Assembly (NCBI GenBank): GCA_902706235.1
Contig: CACSJR010000001.1
Location: forward strand, 432,603-496,602
DNA length: 64,000 nt
Source: Citrobacter sp. 18056
GTDB lineage: Bacteria; Pseudomonadota; Gammaproteobacteria; Enterobacterales; Enterobacteriaceae
Direction of reading: 5' to 3'
Below, piece after piece: positions 17,717-27,478 of this stretch. Under the pieces are notes generated by a model that saw only the letters and a list, made by a program, of their open reading frames with translations, was not told the DNA's origin and made no database searches. Positions within the stretch are counted from its first letter, which is position 1, and every line of letters starts with the position of its first letter. A program made the position numbers and the translations under genes.

Positions 17717-18489
17717 GACAATACCTTTGATAAAAATTGTCGGGTACGCGGGTGCTGGGGGCGGTTCAGGACCGCGTCGCTTTCGCCCTGTTCCACGATT
17801 TTGCCATCGACCATAAATACCACCTGGTCCGCCACTTCGCGCGCAAAACCAATCTCATGCGTCACCACCACCAGCGTGGTGCCAGACCGGGCCAGCTTTT
17901 TGATAACGTCCAGCACTTCACCCACCAGTTCCGGGTCGAGGGCCGACGTGGGTTCATCAAACAGCATCACCCGCGGGTTGAGCGCCAGCGCCCGTGCGAT
18001 AGCAATGCGCTGCTGTTGCCCACCCGACAAATGACGCGACCAGGCATCGGCCTTATTGCGCAGCCCGACCACGTCAAGCAGCGCATAAGCGCGTTCCGTG
18101 GCCTGCTTGCGGCTCAGTTGGCGATGCGCCACCGGCGCTTCAATCAGGTTTTCCAGCACCGTCATGTGCGGGAACAGATTGAAATTCTGGAACACGTAGC
18201 CGACGTTCACACGCTGGCGTAGGATCTCTTTTTCCTTGAGTTCGTACAGCTTATCGCCCTGACGGCGATAGCCAATGTAGTCCCCATCAATCTGGATAAA
18301 CCCTTCATCGACGCGCTCCAGATGATTAATGGTGCGCAGCAACGTCGATTTTCCCGAACCTGATGGGCCTAAAATCACCGTCACCGTTCCGGGCGGGATC
18401 TCCAGCGATACGTTATCCAGCGCTTTATGGCGACCGAAAAATTTACTGACGCCGGTAATCGAAATATGGCCTTCAGGAGAGTTGAACAT
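17713..18489 (-). CDS. Polar amino acid ABC transporter ATP-binding protein
   Basis: A 258-residue ATPase of the GlnQ/TcyC/TcyN type. Walker A is GPSGSGKST near residue 41, the signature LSGGQQQR and Walker B VMLFDEPTSALDPE are intact, and an H-loop (VVTHEIGFA) is present. It powers the importer formed with the adjacent permease and two binding proteins. Its start overlaps the permease gene by 17 bases. Confidence 0.93.
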   Translation of the reverse strand: MFNSPEGHISITGVSKFFGRHKALDNVSLEIPPGTVTVILGPSGSGKSTLLRTINHLERVDEGFIQIDGDYIGYRRQGDKLYELKEKEILRQRVNVGYVFQNFNLFPHMTVLENLIEAPVAHRQLSRKQATERAYALLDVVGLRNKADAWSRHLSGGQQQRIAIARALALNPRVMLFDEPTSALDPELVGEVLDVIKKLARSGTTLVVVTHEIGFAREVADQVVFMVDGKIVEQGESDAVLNRPQHPRTRQFLSKVLS

Positions 18490-19399
18490 GGGCAGCCTCC
18501 GGGGTTGGTGTGACGGTAGATACCGCGACGCGGCTACGGTTGCTGTTCACGGCGGAGCGGCGTTCGCTCTTCGCCAGCGCCCGTTCAACCAAATACTGAA
18601 TGGCGGAGAGGAAACTGGTGATCACCAGATACCACACTGCGCCCACCATCAGCAGTGGAATGACTTCCTGGGTGCGGTTGTAGATCATCTGGATGGTGTA
18701 AAACAGCTCCGGCATCGCCAGTACGTACACCATCGCGGTCCCCTTCGCGAGGCTGATAATTTCGTTGAAACCGGACGGTAAAATGGTGCGCAACGCCTGC
18801 GGTAAAATGATGCGTAGCGTGCGTCGCCAGGCGGGTAAACCGAGCGCCGACGCGGCTTCATATTGCCCGTGATCGACCCCAAGAAAACCGCCACGAATGA
18901 TTTCCGCCGTGTAGGCACTTTGCACCAGCGTCAGACCCACCACCGCCGTTGAAAACTGGCCGAGCACGTTAATAGTCTGGTAACTGGCCCACGTAATCCC
19001 GGTGAACGGAATGCCGACCGACAGCGTGTCGTAGAGATACGAAAAGTTGTACAGCACGATCAGTACTACGATCAGGGGCAACGAGCGGAACAGCCAGATG
19101 TACGCCCACGCCAGGCTACTGAGCAACCAGGAGGACGACAGCCGGCACAGCGCCAGCAGGCCACCAAACATCACACTCAGTACCGTGCCGAGCAACGTTA
19201 ACAGCAGCGTTTGCCCGAGCCCTTCCAGAATCACCGGGTCAAAGAACCAGCGGGCAAACACTGCCCATTCCCAGCGCGGATTAAAAGCTACCGACTGCAC
19301 CACAATCGCCAGCACCAGCAGCGCCACGCCCGCCCCGACGATACGCAGCGGATAACGCGCGGGCACCACTTTGATGGTTTCGTTGCTCTTCATCGTCAC
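18473..19399 (-). CDS. Polar amino acid ABC transporter permease
   Basis: A 308-residue inner-membrane permease of the His/Glu/Gln/Arg/cystine family, longer than the usual 220-240 residues because of an N-terminal extension with an extra hydrophobic segment (LRIVGAGVALLVLAIVVQSVAF). The conserved loop EAASALGLPAWRRTLRIILPQALRTILP contacts the ATPase. Only one permease gene is present, so a homodimer is expected, unlike B. subtilis TcyL/TcyM. Confidence 0.91.
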   Translation of the reverse strand: MTMKSNETIKVVPARYPLRIVGAGVALLVLAIVVQSVAFNPRWEWAVFARWFFDPVILEGLGQTLLLTLLGTVLSVMFGGLLALCRLSSSWLLSSLAWAYIWLFRSLPLIVVLIVLYNFSYLYDTLSVGIPFTGITWASYQTINVLGQFSTAVVGLTLVQSAYTAEIIRGGFLGVDHGQYEAASALGLPAWRRTLRIILPQALRTILPSGFNEIISLAKGTAMVYVLAMPELFYTIQMIYNRTQEVIPLLMVGAVWYLVITSFLSAIQYLVERALAKSERRSAVNSNRSRVAVSTVTPTPEAAHVQLS

Positions 19400-19402
19400 T
19401 CC

Positions 19403-19912
19403 TCAGGCACTTTTGCTGAGCACCGGCAGCGCCAGTGCTTTGGTGAACCGAAGTCGACCGTCAAACGGCGGACGACTGTACTCTTCCGGGTCGCGATCGA
19501 GATCGAACTGCGGTTGATAGCCCTGGCTGAGATACAAACGCACCGCTTCCGGCTGGCGAAAACCGGTGGTCAGGTACATCTGCACATAGCCCGCGAGCCG
19601 TGCCCGGCGTTCAAGTTCGGCCACCACCCGACCGGCGAGCCCTTGCTGGCGCAGGGATTTGTCGGTCCAGATGCGTTTAATTTCCGCCGTTTGGGCGTCA
19701 TAGGGTTTGTACGCCCCGGTAGCGATGATCGCGCCGTCGCGCTCCAGCACGATAAACAGCCCCTGTGGCGCGAGATACCACTCGGTCTGTTCCACTTCCG
19801 CATCACGGGCAAAGTAGTCGCCGTAACGCGCGGCATATTCTGCAAACAGGCCATCTAAAATCGGCTCAAGCTCGGCATCTTCCGGGGAAACATCACGAAA
19901 GCGTTCAGTCAT
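19403..19912 (-). CDS. GNAT N-acetyltransferase, YtmI/SnaA-like
   Basis: A 169-residue acetyltransferase. The acetyl-CoA site is RQQGLAGRVV (R/Q-x-x-G-x-A pattern). It lies within an ABC importer operon with two flavin monooxygenases and an M20 deacylase, the setting of the Bacillus ytmI/yxeL acetyltransferases, which N-acetylate S-substituted cysteines before sulfur release. The substrate assignment comes only from this context. It is 3 bases from the permease and 11 bases after the first binding protein. Confidence 0.8.
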   Translation of the reverse strand: MTERFRDVSPEDAELEPILDGLFAEYAARYGDYFARDAEVEQTEWYLAPQGLFIVLERDGAIIATGAYKPYDAQTAEIKRIWTDKSLRQQGLAGRVVAELERRARLAGYVQMYLTTGFRQPEAVRLYLSQGYQPQFDLDRDPEEYSRPPFDGRLRFTKALALPVLSKSA

Positions 19913-19923
19913 GGTAAGGCTCC

Positions 19924-20856
19924 TCAGTCGCCGAGTCCGGCAGGGTTGAGTTCAGAATGCGGAATGCGCTCCACGCCTTCGCCCCAGCGGTTCAGCACTT
20001 TGTCGTAGTCACCGTTCTGGATGACGCCGTTCAGCGCCGTTTGTACCGGTTCAGCTAAACCGCTGCCTTTTTTCAGCGTCACGGCGATGTGGGCGGCCTT
20101 TGGCCAGCCGCCGTCGACGCTGCCGACAAGTTGCGTTTTGCCGTTCAATGCCGCTTTCCACGCACCAATCACGTTCGGACCAAAATAGGCATCGGCGCGT
20201 CCGGACTGCAGCGCCAGGGTTTGCGCGGCATCATCTTTGGTATAAACCGGGATAAACGGTTTTAAGCCCTTTTTGACGTTTTCCGCGCTCCACGCCAGCA
20301 GGATGGCTTCCTGGTTGGTACCGGAGCCAACGATAATCCGCAGCCCGGCGATATCTTCCGCTTTCTCAATCTTGCCAATTGAACTGCCCGATTTGACGTA
20401 GAACCCCAGCGAATCCTTGCGGTAGGTCGCGAAATCAAACTTCTCTTTGCGCTCTTTGGTCACCGTAATATTGCTGACTGCGGCATCGTATTTGCCGGAG
20501 GCCACGCCGAGCGGCCAGTCTTCCCAGGAGGTCACTACCACGTTAAGCTGCAGCCCGAGGCTGTCGGCGACCAGACGAGCGATATCCACTTCGCTGCCGA
20601 GCAGGGTTTTGTTGTCATCGGAAAACACGGTCAGCGGCGGCTGATTCAGGCCCGCCACGGCAACGGTGAATTTGCCCGGCACCGCCGGTGTAAAGCCCGC
20701 TGGAAGTTGAGCTATCGCCGACGGATTTTTATCGGTATTCACCGGCGTTTTATTGGCCTCGACGCTCACGCCTGTACCGTTAATGGTGACGTCACTGGCC
20801 TGCGCCAGCCCGGAAAATGCCAGCGCGATAGCCAGCAGTAGCGATGATTTTTGCAT
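19924..20856 (-). CDS. Cystine/S-alkylcysteine-type ABC substrate-binding protein (first copy)
   Basis: A 310-residue periplasmic family 3 binding protein with signal peptide MQKSSLLLAIALAFSGLAQA. It is paralogous to the protein at 16817-17716 and has the same core segments. An N-terminal 30-residue stretch (VTINGTGVSVEANKTPVNTDKN) precedes the binding fold. Two different binding proteins feeding one permease/ATPase pair would widen the ligand range, as with Bacillus TcyJ and TcyK. Confidence 0.87.
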   Translation of the reverse strand: MQKSSLLLAIALAFSGLAQASDVTINGTGVSVEANKTPVNTDKNPSAIAQLPAGFTPAVPGKFTVAVAGLNQPPLTVFSDDNKTLLGSEVDIARLVADSLGLQLNVVVTSWEDWPLGVASGKYDAAVSNITVTKERKEKFDFATYRKDSLGFYVKSGSSIGKIEKAEDIAGLRIIVGSGTNQEAILLAWSAENVKKGLKPFIPVYTKDDAAQTLALQSGRADAYFGPNVIGAWKAALNGKTQLVGSVDGGWPKAAHIAVTLKKGSGLAEPVQTALNGVIQNGDYDKVLNRWGEGVERIPHSELNPAGLGD

Positions 20857-20896
20857 GGTGAAGTCTCTCTTATTGTTTTTTGAACAGTTCTGCCGA

Positions 20897-22210
20897 TTAT
20901 TGTGTGAACTGATTAACGGGCAGCGTCAGCCCGAGGCTTTCGCGAAGCGTGGTGCCCGGGTAGTCCTGACGGAACAGGCCACGCGCCTGTAGCACCGGCA
21001 CAACCCGGTCAACAAAGCGCGGGAAGGTATCCGGCGTGCCGCCCTGGATGATGAATCCGTCCGCTGCGTGGCTGTCGAACCACAGCTGTAAACCGTCGGC
21101 AACCTCCTCCGGCGTGCCGGAAAAGCGCGGGCGTGGACTGGCCGCTTCCAGCGCCACCTGTCGCAGGGTTAACCCGCGCACGTGGGCATTGCGTTTGATT
21201 TCATCCGTGGTGCTGCGGAAACTATTCTGTCCGAGGTCGCCCAGTTCTGGGAAAGGTTCATCCAGCGGATACTGGCTGAAATCGTGATGTTCGAAATAAC
21301 GCCCCAGATAATTCAGCGCGTCGTCCACTGACACCAGCGCGGCAGTGGTCTGATATTGCTGTTCCACATCATGGGCGTCATCCCCGACAATCACGCTCAC
21401 GCCCTGGAAAATATGCAGCTCATCTGCACGACGGCCGTGAATTTCGAGCTGGCTTTTCACATCGCGATAAAAATCCTGCGCTTCTGCCAGGGATTCATGA
21501 TGAGTGAAAATAGCGTCGGCGTGGGTGGCGGCTAATTTTTTGCCGTCATCCGACGCACCCGCCTGGAATATAATCGGTCTGCCCTGCGGCGTACGTCCAA
21601 TATTCAGCGGGCCGGCAACCTGGAAAAAATCACCGTGATGATCGAGGGTGTGCAGTTTTGACGCATCAAAGAACTGCCCGCTGGCCTTGTTACGCACAAA
21701 CGCATCGTCTTCCCAGGAATCCCACAGCCCTTTCACCACCTGCAAATATTCATCAGCGATGCGATAGCGCAGCGCGTGTTCGGGATGCTGCGCGCGGGAA
21801 AAGTTTTTCGCCGACCCTTCCAGGGGCGACGTCACCACGTTCCAGCCCGCGCGGCCGTTGCTCAAATGGTCGAGGCTCGCGAACTGACGGGCGGTGATAA
21901 ACGGCTCGCTATAAGATGTCGACAGCGTGCCGACCAGACCGAGATGCTGCGTCACGCTCGCCAGCGCCGATAAAACGGTCAGCGGTTCAAAGCGATTTAA
22001 AAAATGAGGGATCGACTTTTCGTTGATATACAGGCCGTCGGCAACAAAAATAAAATCCAGCTTGCCTTGCTCCGCTTTTAACGCCGTCTGTTTCACAAAC
22101 TCAAAATTAATACTGGCGTCGGCCTGCGCCGCCGGATGACGCCAGGCAGACATATTTCCAGATGCACCATGTAATATCGTGCCAAGCCGTAATTGCCGTG
22201 CTGTAGACAT
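20897..22210 (-). CDS. Flavin-dependent monooxygenase, NtaA/SnaA/DszA family (YtnJ-like)
   Basis: A 437-residue luciferase-like monooxygenase of the two-component, FMNH2-dependent group. It begins [32 protein letters not shown] and contains GWNVVTS and [16 protein letters not shown], both typical of this family; the reduced flavin must come from a separate reductase. The operon context matches B. subtilis YtnJ (CmoJ), which oxygenates N-acetyl-S-alkylcysteines. Other members act on nitrilotriacetate or dibenzothiophene sulfone, so the substrate is inferred. Confidence 0.86.
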   Translation of the reverse strand: MSTARQLRLGTILHGASGNMSAWRHPAAQADASINFEFVKQTALKAEQGKLDFIFVADGLYINEKSIPHFLNRFEPLTVLSALASVTQHLGLVGTLSTSYSEPFITARQFASLDHLSNGRAGWNVVTSPLEGSAKNFSRAQHPEHALRYRIADEYLQVVKGLWDSWEDDAFVRNKASGQFFDASKLHTLDHHGDFFQVAGPLNIGRTPQGRPIIFQAGASDDGKKLAATHADAIFTHHESLAEAQDFYRDVKSQLEIHGRRADELHIFQGVSVIVGDDAHDVEQQYQTTAALVSVDDALNYLGRYFEHHDFSQYPLDEPFPELGDLGQNSFRSTTDEIKRNAHVRGLTLRQVALEAASPRPRFSGTPEEVADGLQLWFDSHAADGFIIQGGTPDTFPRFVDRVVPVLQARGLFRQDYPGTTLRESLGLTLPVNQFTQ

Positions 22211-22252
22211 AATGACCCCTTACCCTGCCGGTAATAAAAATTAAGAATGAAA

Positions 22253-23374
22253 TTAAATGTGCTGTAAGGCTTTTTCTGCCAGCGTTGCGAAATAGTGTGC
22301 CGCCGGAGTGATCAGTTTTTCATCCGGATTAAACGCCGGATGGTGCAGGCCAAATTCACTGGCGCTGCCGATACTGACGAATGCGCCAGGCGTCTGCTGC
22401 AAATACACGGCAAAATCTTCACCGCCCATGTGTAAATCTGCGGTCGTGGTGTGGTAACCCACCTCGTCGGCCACGGTGGTGGCGAATTCGGCCCATTCGG
22501 CGGTATTCACCAGCGCGGTTGGCCCCGCGTGCCAGATAACATCAATTTGCGCCCGGAACGCGCCAGCAAACCCGGCGGCAATTTCACTCACTCGCGCTTT
22601 AACCTGCTGCTGAACGTCGGTTCGGTGGGTGCGCAGCGTGCCTTCCAGTTCGACGTTTTCTGGCAGCACGTTCCAGGTATTGCCGCCCTGAATGCGCGTC
22701 ACGCTCAGTACCATCGAATCCAGGGTGTTTACTTCGCGACTGGCGACGCTTTGCAGAGCGCTCACCAACTGGCTGGCGAGTAGGATCGCATCCTGCCCTT
22801 CATGAGGGCGGGCTGCGTGGGCGCCCTTTCCGTGCACCCGCACCACGAAACGATCTACGTTGGCGTAGAACGCCCCGCCGCGAGTGGCAAAGGCGCCCAC
22901 CGGAAGCCCTGGTTCGTTATGCATACCGAAAATGGCGGAAACGCCTTCCAGCGCGCCGGCGCGGATCAGCGTTTTTGCGCCGCCAAAATTCTCTTCGGCA
23001 GGTTGAAACAGAATACGGACTCGCCCCGGTAACTGTGCTTCGCGAGCTTTGAGCAATAGTGCCGCGCCAAGCATCACGCTGGTGTGAATATCATGGCCGC
23101 AGGCGTGCATGACGCCTGCATTTTGCGAACGGAACGCTACGTCTGCGGCCTCTTCAATCGGCAGAGCGTCGATGTCTGCGCGCAGTGCTATCACTTTTTC
23201 ACCCTGCCCAATCTCAACCACCAGGCCGGTTTTCAACGCATAGGGCAAAATCGACAGCCTGGCGCTTTGCAGCCAGTCGCGAATGCGCGCGGTGGTCGCC
23301 ACCTCCTGTAAAGACAGCTCCGGGAACTGGTGCAGCTCGCGCCGCCAGGTAATCAGCTGTTGTTCTAAGCTCAT
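22253..23374 (-). CDS. M20D amidohydrolase / N-acyl-amino acid deacylase
   Basis: A 373-residue metallopeptidase-fold deacylase (hippurate hydrolase, IAA-amino acid hydrolase, YxeP/YtnL group). Zinc-site residues appear in HACGHDIHT (residues 90-97), in the EEN of FQPAEENFGG, and in GMHNEPGLPVG and MGGEDFAVYL. In an operon with an acetyltransferase it would remove the acetyl group at the end of the pathway, releasing cysteine. Its start overlaps the stop of the upstream luciferase-like gene by 4 bases (ATGA). Confidence 0.88.
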   Translation of the reverse strand: MSLEQQLITWRRELHQFPELSLQEVATTARIRDWLQSARLSILPYALKTGLVVEIGQGEKVIALRADIDALPIEEAADVAFRSQNAGVMHACGHDIHTSVMLGAALLLKAREAQLPGRVRILFQPAEENFGGAKTLIRAGALEGVSAIFGMHNEPGLPVGAFATRGGAFYANVDRFVVRVHGKGAHAARPHEGQDAILLASQLVSALQSVASREVNTLDSMVLSVTRIQGGNTWNVLPENVELEGTLRTHRTDVQQQVKARVSEIAAGFAGAFRAQIDVIWHAGPTALVNTAEWAEFATTVADEVGYHTTTADLHMGGEDFAVYLQQTPGAFVSIGSASEFGLHHPAFNPDEKLITPAAHYFATLAEKALQHI

Positions 23375-24372
23375 GACAGCACCTCCGCGCGGTTAAGTTC
23401 TTCTGCCAGCAGGCGCAACGACGCCAGACGGGCCGCACCTTCAGCCACCGGGGTGTCGATAATGAATTCGTCGATACCAAAGGTGTGATGCAGCGTATCG
23501 AGTTGGTCATGAACCTGCCGCGCGGTGCCCGCAATGACTGCCGATTCGCGGCGCACAATTTCCACCGCCGGGCTGCCCGCCTGATGCGCAAAAGCGTCGG
23601 CCTGCTGCTGGCTGGCCACCGACACGCGCTGCCCATTTTCCAGTCGCACGCCCCAGACCTCCACCTGTGCGGCAAGCTTTGCGGCCTGTGACGCATTCGC
23701 CGCGACAATAACCTGGACTGCGACTATCGCATCTCGCAGGCTGCGGTCGCGCCAGCGAGTCAGAACATCACGCAGTAAATTTGTGTCACCGTTGAGGTGC
23801 GCCGCAAAAACAAAATTCCAGTCGAGTCGGGCGGCCAGTTCGGCACTTTCGAGGCTCGCCCCCAGCAGAAAACCGTCCGGGCGCTGCGGCGGAACAGGCG
23901 TCGCCAGAACCGCATCGGCGCTTTCCGCTCGCGTCAGCGATAACCAGTTGTCCAGTTGCGCGAGCTGATCGGCAAACGTCCCCTTCTGCTGCGGATCGAT
24001 GCCCTGCTGCAACGCGCGAGTGGAATGCGGTAAACCGCCCGGCGCTTTCCCGACGCCAAGATCAACGCGCCCCGGGGCAAGCGAGGCCAGCAGATTGAAG
24101 TTTTCCGCCACTTTGTATGGGCTGTAGTGTTGCAGCATCACGCCGCCGGACCCGATACGAATACGGTGCGTCTGCCCCAGCAGCCAGCCAATCACCACTT
24201 CCGGGGACGGGCTTGCCAGCTGTGGCGTGTTGTGATGCTCGGCAATCCATAAACGGTGATAGCCCCAGACGTCAGCCTGTTGCGCCAGTGTTAACGTGCG
24301 TGCCAGTGCCTGAGATGCGGTCTCGCCATCTGCCAGTGGGCTTTTATCCAGAATGCTGATTCGGTAAGACAT
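23371..24372 (-). CDS. Luciferase-like (LLM class) flavin oxidoreductase, YtmO-like
   Basis: A 333-residue member of the bacterial luciferase-like family, starting with the family's MSYRISILDKSPLADGE and containing RLWIAEHHNTPQLASPSPEV, GGVMLQHYSPYKVAENF and LGVGKAPGG. It is the first gene of the leftward operon. The ATG at 24372 is chosen because it opens the conserved N-terminus; an ATG at 24405 adds 11 unrelated residues without a ribosome-binding site. B. subtilis YtmO (CmoO) is the presumed counterpart. Confidence 0.87.
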   Translation of the reverse strand: MSYRISILDKSPLADGETASQALARTLTLAQQADVWGYHRLWIAEHHNTPQLASPSPEVVIGWLLGQTHRIRIGSGGVMLQHYSPYKVAENFNLLASLAPGRVDLGVGKAPGGLPHSTRALQQGIDPQQKGTFADQLAQLDNWLSLTRAESADAVLATPVPPQRPDGFLLGASLESAELAARLDWNFVFAAHLNGDTNLLRDVLTRWRDRSLRDAIVAVQVIVAANASQAAKLAAQVEVWGVRLENGQRVSVASQQQADAFAHQAGSPAVEIVRRESAVIAGTARQVHDQLDTLHHTFGIDEFIIDTPVAEGAARLASLRLLAEELNRAEVLS

Positions 24373-24470
24373 GTCGCAGGCTCTTGTTGAGGAACATGTC
24401 TGCATTATTAGAAGGGCTTGAGTCGCGTGAGAAACAATTTATTTACATTTGCTCTGCACAAAATTAGATA

Positions 24471-25016
24471 TCAGTTGGTAGTGCGTACCGTCAATTTTGC
24501 AATAAGAGCGTCAGTATCGGCCTGATTTCGCAGCCTGACGAAGGTCAGCCCGGCAAATTGTGGGTCGTGCATATCGGCTAAATAACGCTGTCGATTTTTA
24601 TGCCAGGTTTTTAGCGTCCATAAAATAATCGAGTCTCGACTTAAAAACGAGAGTCGAAAACTTTCGTGATTTCCGGTGCCCGGCCACAGTTCCTGTTTCG
24701 TCCACGCTCGCGAAAAGGCTCTGTAAACAGCCTGCCGGAGTGTTCGCCAGAACCCATAATCCACCCATACAATCATCTCGACGTTACGCCATTTCACCGG
24801 CCGAGTACGGTTATAATTGCCGTCGAGTACCCAGCCTTCACTGACGGCCAGTACTTCTTCCAGCCGAGCAAACAGTTCATCGTCTGGTGTTCCCTGCCAA
24901 TCTGGGCGCCAGTAGAGTGTATCCATTTCTATGTAAGGTACATTCAATTGCGTAGCCAGACGGCGAGCCAGGGTTGATTTTCCCACGCCGCTAGTGCCAA
25001 CCACGTTTATTCTCAT
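24471..25016 (-). CDS. Adenylate kinase-like P-loop NTPase
   Basis: A 181-residue cytoplasmic protein of the FlaR/topology-modulation or AAA_17/18 type. Walker A is G7-TSGVGKST, followed by the TLYWRPDWQGTPDDELFARL region and the DGNYNRTRPVKW segment of this family; these proteins look like small-molecule kinases, but substrates are unknown. The start at 25016 follows GGAAGG 5 bases upstream; a longer frame to 25046 is less likely. It stands 98 bases before the leftward sulfur operon. Confidence 0.82.
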   Translation of the reverse strand: MRINVVGTSGVGKSTLARRLATQLNVPYIEMDTLYWRPDWQGTPDDELFARLEEVLAVSEGWVLDGNYNRTRPVKWRNVEMIVWVDYGFWRTLRQAVYRAFSRAWTKQELWPGTGNHESFRLSFLSRDSIILWTLKTWHKNRQRYLADMHDPQFAGLTFVRLRNQADTDALIAKLTVRTTN

Positions 25017-25054
25017 CGCTTCCTTCCCGCCATCAAAAACGATCAATCTTGCAC

Positions 25055-25453
25055 TTAACGCCCGGCGTATTCTTCGTCGGTGACTTTATCGAGCCAGGTC
25101 ACAGGTGAGCCATTCTCGGATTCAGCAATGGCGATATGCGTCATCGCCGTTTCGGAACTTGCACCGTGCCAGTGTTTGATGCCCGGGGGGATCCACGCGA
25201 TATCGCCCTGATTCAGCGCCTGCGCTTCTTTCCCTTCTTCCTGCAACCAGCCGCGGCCCTGTGTCACGATCAGCGTTTGCCCCAGCGGATGTGTGTGCCA
25301 TGCGGTGCGTGCGCCCGGTTCAAACGTTACCGTTGCTCCGCCGACTTTTGCCGGTTCTGTTGCCTGAAACGGCGCATCAATTCTGACCTTGCCGGTAAAC
25401 CATTGCTCTGGACCGGTAACGGACGGCAGTGAACCACTACGAATAATTTTCAT
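25055..25453 (-). CDS. Cupin-domain protein
   Basis: A 132-residue single-domain cupin. The metal-binding motifs are [13 protein letters not shown] (His-x-His, with the following Gln in place of the usual Glu) and [11 protein letters not shown]. The family includes hydroxynitrile-lyase-like and quercetinase-like enzymes as well as carboxymuconolactone-associated cupins; no specific function can be given. It starts opposite the LysR remnant at 25550-25660, which suggests it was once controlled by a divergent LysR regulator. Confidence 0.83.
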   Translation of the reverse strand: MKIIRSGSLPSVTGPEQWFTGKVRIDAPFQATEPAKVGGATVTFEPGARTAWHTHPLGQTLIVTQGRGWLQEEGKEAQALNQGDIAWIPPGIKHWHGASSETAMTHIAIAESENGSPVTWLDKVTDEEYAGR

Positions 25454-25549
25454 ACTTTCTCCTGGTTTATCTATTCAGCGTAGCGCGGAACGCTTCTGAG
25501 GATAAGACTGCATAATCAGATTGGTACTATGAATATGATTCATAAATGA

Positions 25550-25660
<111 letters not shown>

Positions 25661-25932
25661 CTTACTGGAATCTCTCCCAATTAGTTATGCTGTTGGTTTT
25701 CGATTAAACAGCAGATCTGACCACACGAAATGTTACGACGTCCGTCACTGGATCGGCGGGTAAGTTTTGCGTCGCTTACCATTTGCAGGTACGATGCTGC
25801 GCCATGTTTTGCCTTATCTCTGCGTCAGAATGTTGAGAAAGGCAGAATTGTATGCTGCCACGCAATCGTTTAAACGCGGCGGTACTTTTTGGTCCCCAGA
25901 TTGGGGTAAAGACAGGTAAATGGGATACAACA

Positions 25933-27396
25933 ATGACCACACAAAACAACAGCGCGGCGGAGCATCACGCAGCTAAACGCCGCTGGCTGAACTCGCATGA
26001 AGCGGGTTATCACAAAGCGATGGGCAACCGTCAGGTTCAAATGATCGCCATTGGCGGCGCAATCGGTACCGGTCTGTTTTTGGGCGCTGGTGCGCGCTTA
26101 CAGATGGCTGGCCCCTCTCTCGCCATCGTCTATCTGGTGTGCGGTATTTTCTCCTTCTTTATTCTTCGTGCGCTCGGCGAGCTGGTACTTCACCGTCCGT
26201 CCAGCGGCAGCTTCGTGTCCTACGCGCGTGAATTCCTCGGCGAAAAAGCCGCCTACGTGGCGGGCTGGATGTATTTCGTTAACTGGGCGATGACCGGGAT
26301 TGTCGATATCACCGCCGTCGCACTGTACATGCACTACTGGGGTGCGTTTGGCGATGTACCGCAGTGGATCTTTGCGCTCGGTGCACTGGCGATTGTCGGC
26401 ACCATGAACATGATTGGCGTGAAGTGGTTCGCCGAAATGGAGTTCTGGTTCGCGCTGGTGAAAGTGCTGGCGATCGTCGCATTCCTCGTGGTCGGGACTA
26501 TCTTCCTCGGCACTGGCAAGCCGCTTGACGGCGGCACCACCGGCTTCCATTTAATCACCGATAATGGCGGTTTATTCCCGCATGGCCTGCTGCCGGCGCT
26601 GGTGCTGGTTCAGGGCGTGGTGTTTGCTTTCGCCTCTATTGAACTGGTCGGGACCGCCGCGGGGGAATGTAAAGACCCGCAGACTATGGTACCGAAAGCG
26701 ATTAACAGCGTTATCTGGCGTATTGGTCTGTTCTACGTCGGCTCTGTGGTATTGCTGGTTCTGTTGCTGCCATGGAATGCCTATCAGGCAGGACAAAGTC
26801 CGTTCGTGACCTTCTTCTCGAAGCTCGGCGTGCCGTATATTGGCGACGTGATGAATATGGTAGTACTGACCGCAGCCCTCTCCAGCCTGAACTCCGGGCT
26901 ATATTCGACGGGTCGTATTCTGCGCTCGATGTCGATGGGCGGTTCCGCGCCGAAGTTCATGTCAAAAATGAGCAAACAACAGGTGCCTTATGCAGGGATC
27001 CTTGCGACGCTGGTGGTCTATGTCTTTGGTGTGTTCCTGAACTATCTGGTACCGTCTCAGGTGTTTGAGATTGTCCTGAACGTCGCGTCAATCGGTATCA
27101 TCGCTTCCTGGGCATTTATCGTGGTGTGCCAGATGCGCCTGCGTAAGTTCATCAAGGAAGGGAAATGCGCGGATGTCAGCTTCAAGCTGCCGGGTGCGCC
27201 GTTTACCTCCTGGCTGACGCTGCTGTTCCTGTTCAGCGTGCTGGTGCTGATGGCCTTCGATTATCCGAACGGCACTTACACCATCGGCTCGATTCCGCTG
27301 CTGGCCGTTCTGCTGGTTGCTGGCTGGTTTGGCGTGCGTAAGCGCGTGAATGAAATTCACCGTACCGCGCCGGTTCATCCGGATGATGTGAAGTAA
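25933..27396 (+). CDS. ansP: L-asparagine permease
   Basis: A 487-residue inner-membrane amino acid permease (AAT family, APC superfamily) with 12 predicted membrane segments. The family motif IAIGGAIGTGLFLGAG is at the first segment, with GNRQVQMIAIGG before it and the KRRWLN N-terminus of E. coli AnsP. ATG 25933 has GGGA 7 bases upstream; a frame from 25852 would add 27 residues not seen in AnsP. Downstream are a REP-like palindrome and a terminator, then yncE converging, the K-12 order. Confidence 0.95.
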   Translation: MTTQNNSAAEHHAAKRRWLNSHEAGYHKAMGNRQVQMIAIGGAIGTGLFLGAGARLQMAGPSLAIVYLVCGIFSFFILRALGELVLHRPSSGSFVSYAREFLGEKAAYVAGWMYFVNWAMTGIVDITAVALYMHYWGAFGDVPQWIFALGALAIVGTMNMIGVKWFAEMEFWFALVKVLAIVAFLVVGTIFLGTGKPLDGGTTGFHLITDNGGLFPHGLLPALVLVQGVVFAFASIELVGTAAGECKDPQTMVPKAINSVIWRIGLFYVGSVVLLVLLLPWNAYQAGQSPFVTFFSKLGVPYIGDVMNMVVLTAALSSLNSGLYSTGRILRSMSMGGSAPKFMSKMSKQQVPYAGILATLVVYVFGVFLNYLVPSQVFEIVLNVASIGIIASWAFIVVCQMRLRKFIKEGKCADVSFKLPGAPFTSWLTLLFLFSVLVLMAFDYPNGTYTIGSIPLLAVLLVAGWFGVRKRVNEIHRTAPVHPDDVK

Positions 27397-27401
27397 TTAT
27401 A

Positions 27402-27429
27402 GGCCCGGTCAGCGTAAGCGCTACCGGGC
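27402..27429. repeat. REP-like palindrome
   Basis: GCCCGGT and ACCGGGC arms enclose AGCG-TAAG-CGCT, a near-perfect REP-type hairpin 5 bases after the ansP stop. It is followed closely by a true terminator, so it is probably an mRNA-stabilising or gyrase-binding REP element. Confidence 0.7.
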
Positions 27430-27440
27430 AGTATAGTGAA

Positions 27441-27475
27441 AGCCCGGCGGCGCAAGCTTGCCGGGCTTTTTTTGT
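27441..27475 (+). terminator. Rho-independent terminator after ansP
   Basis: AGCCCGGC and GCCGGGCT form an 8-base stem with an 11-base loop, followed by seven Ts. It lies just before the stop of the converging yncE gene and terminates ansP transcripts. Confidence 0.9.
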
Positions 27476-27478
27476 GGA

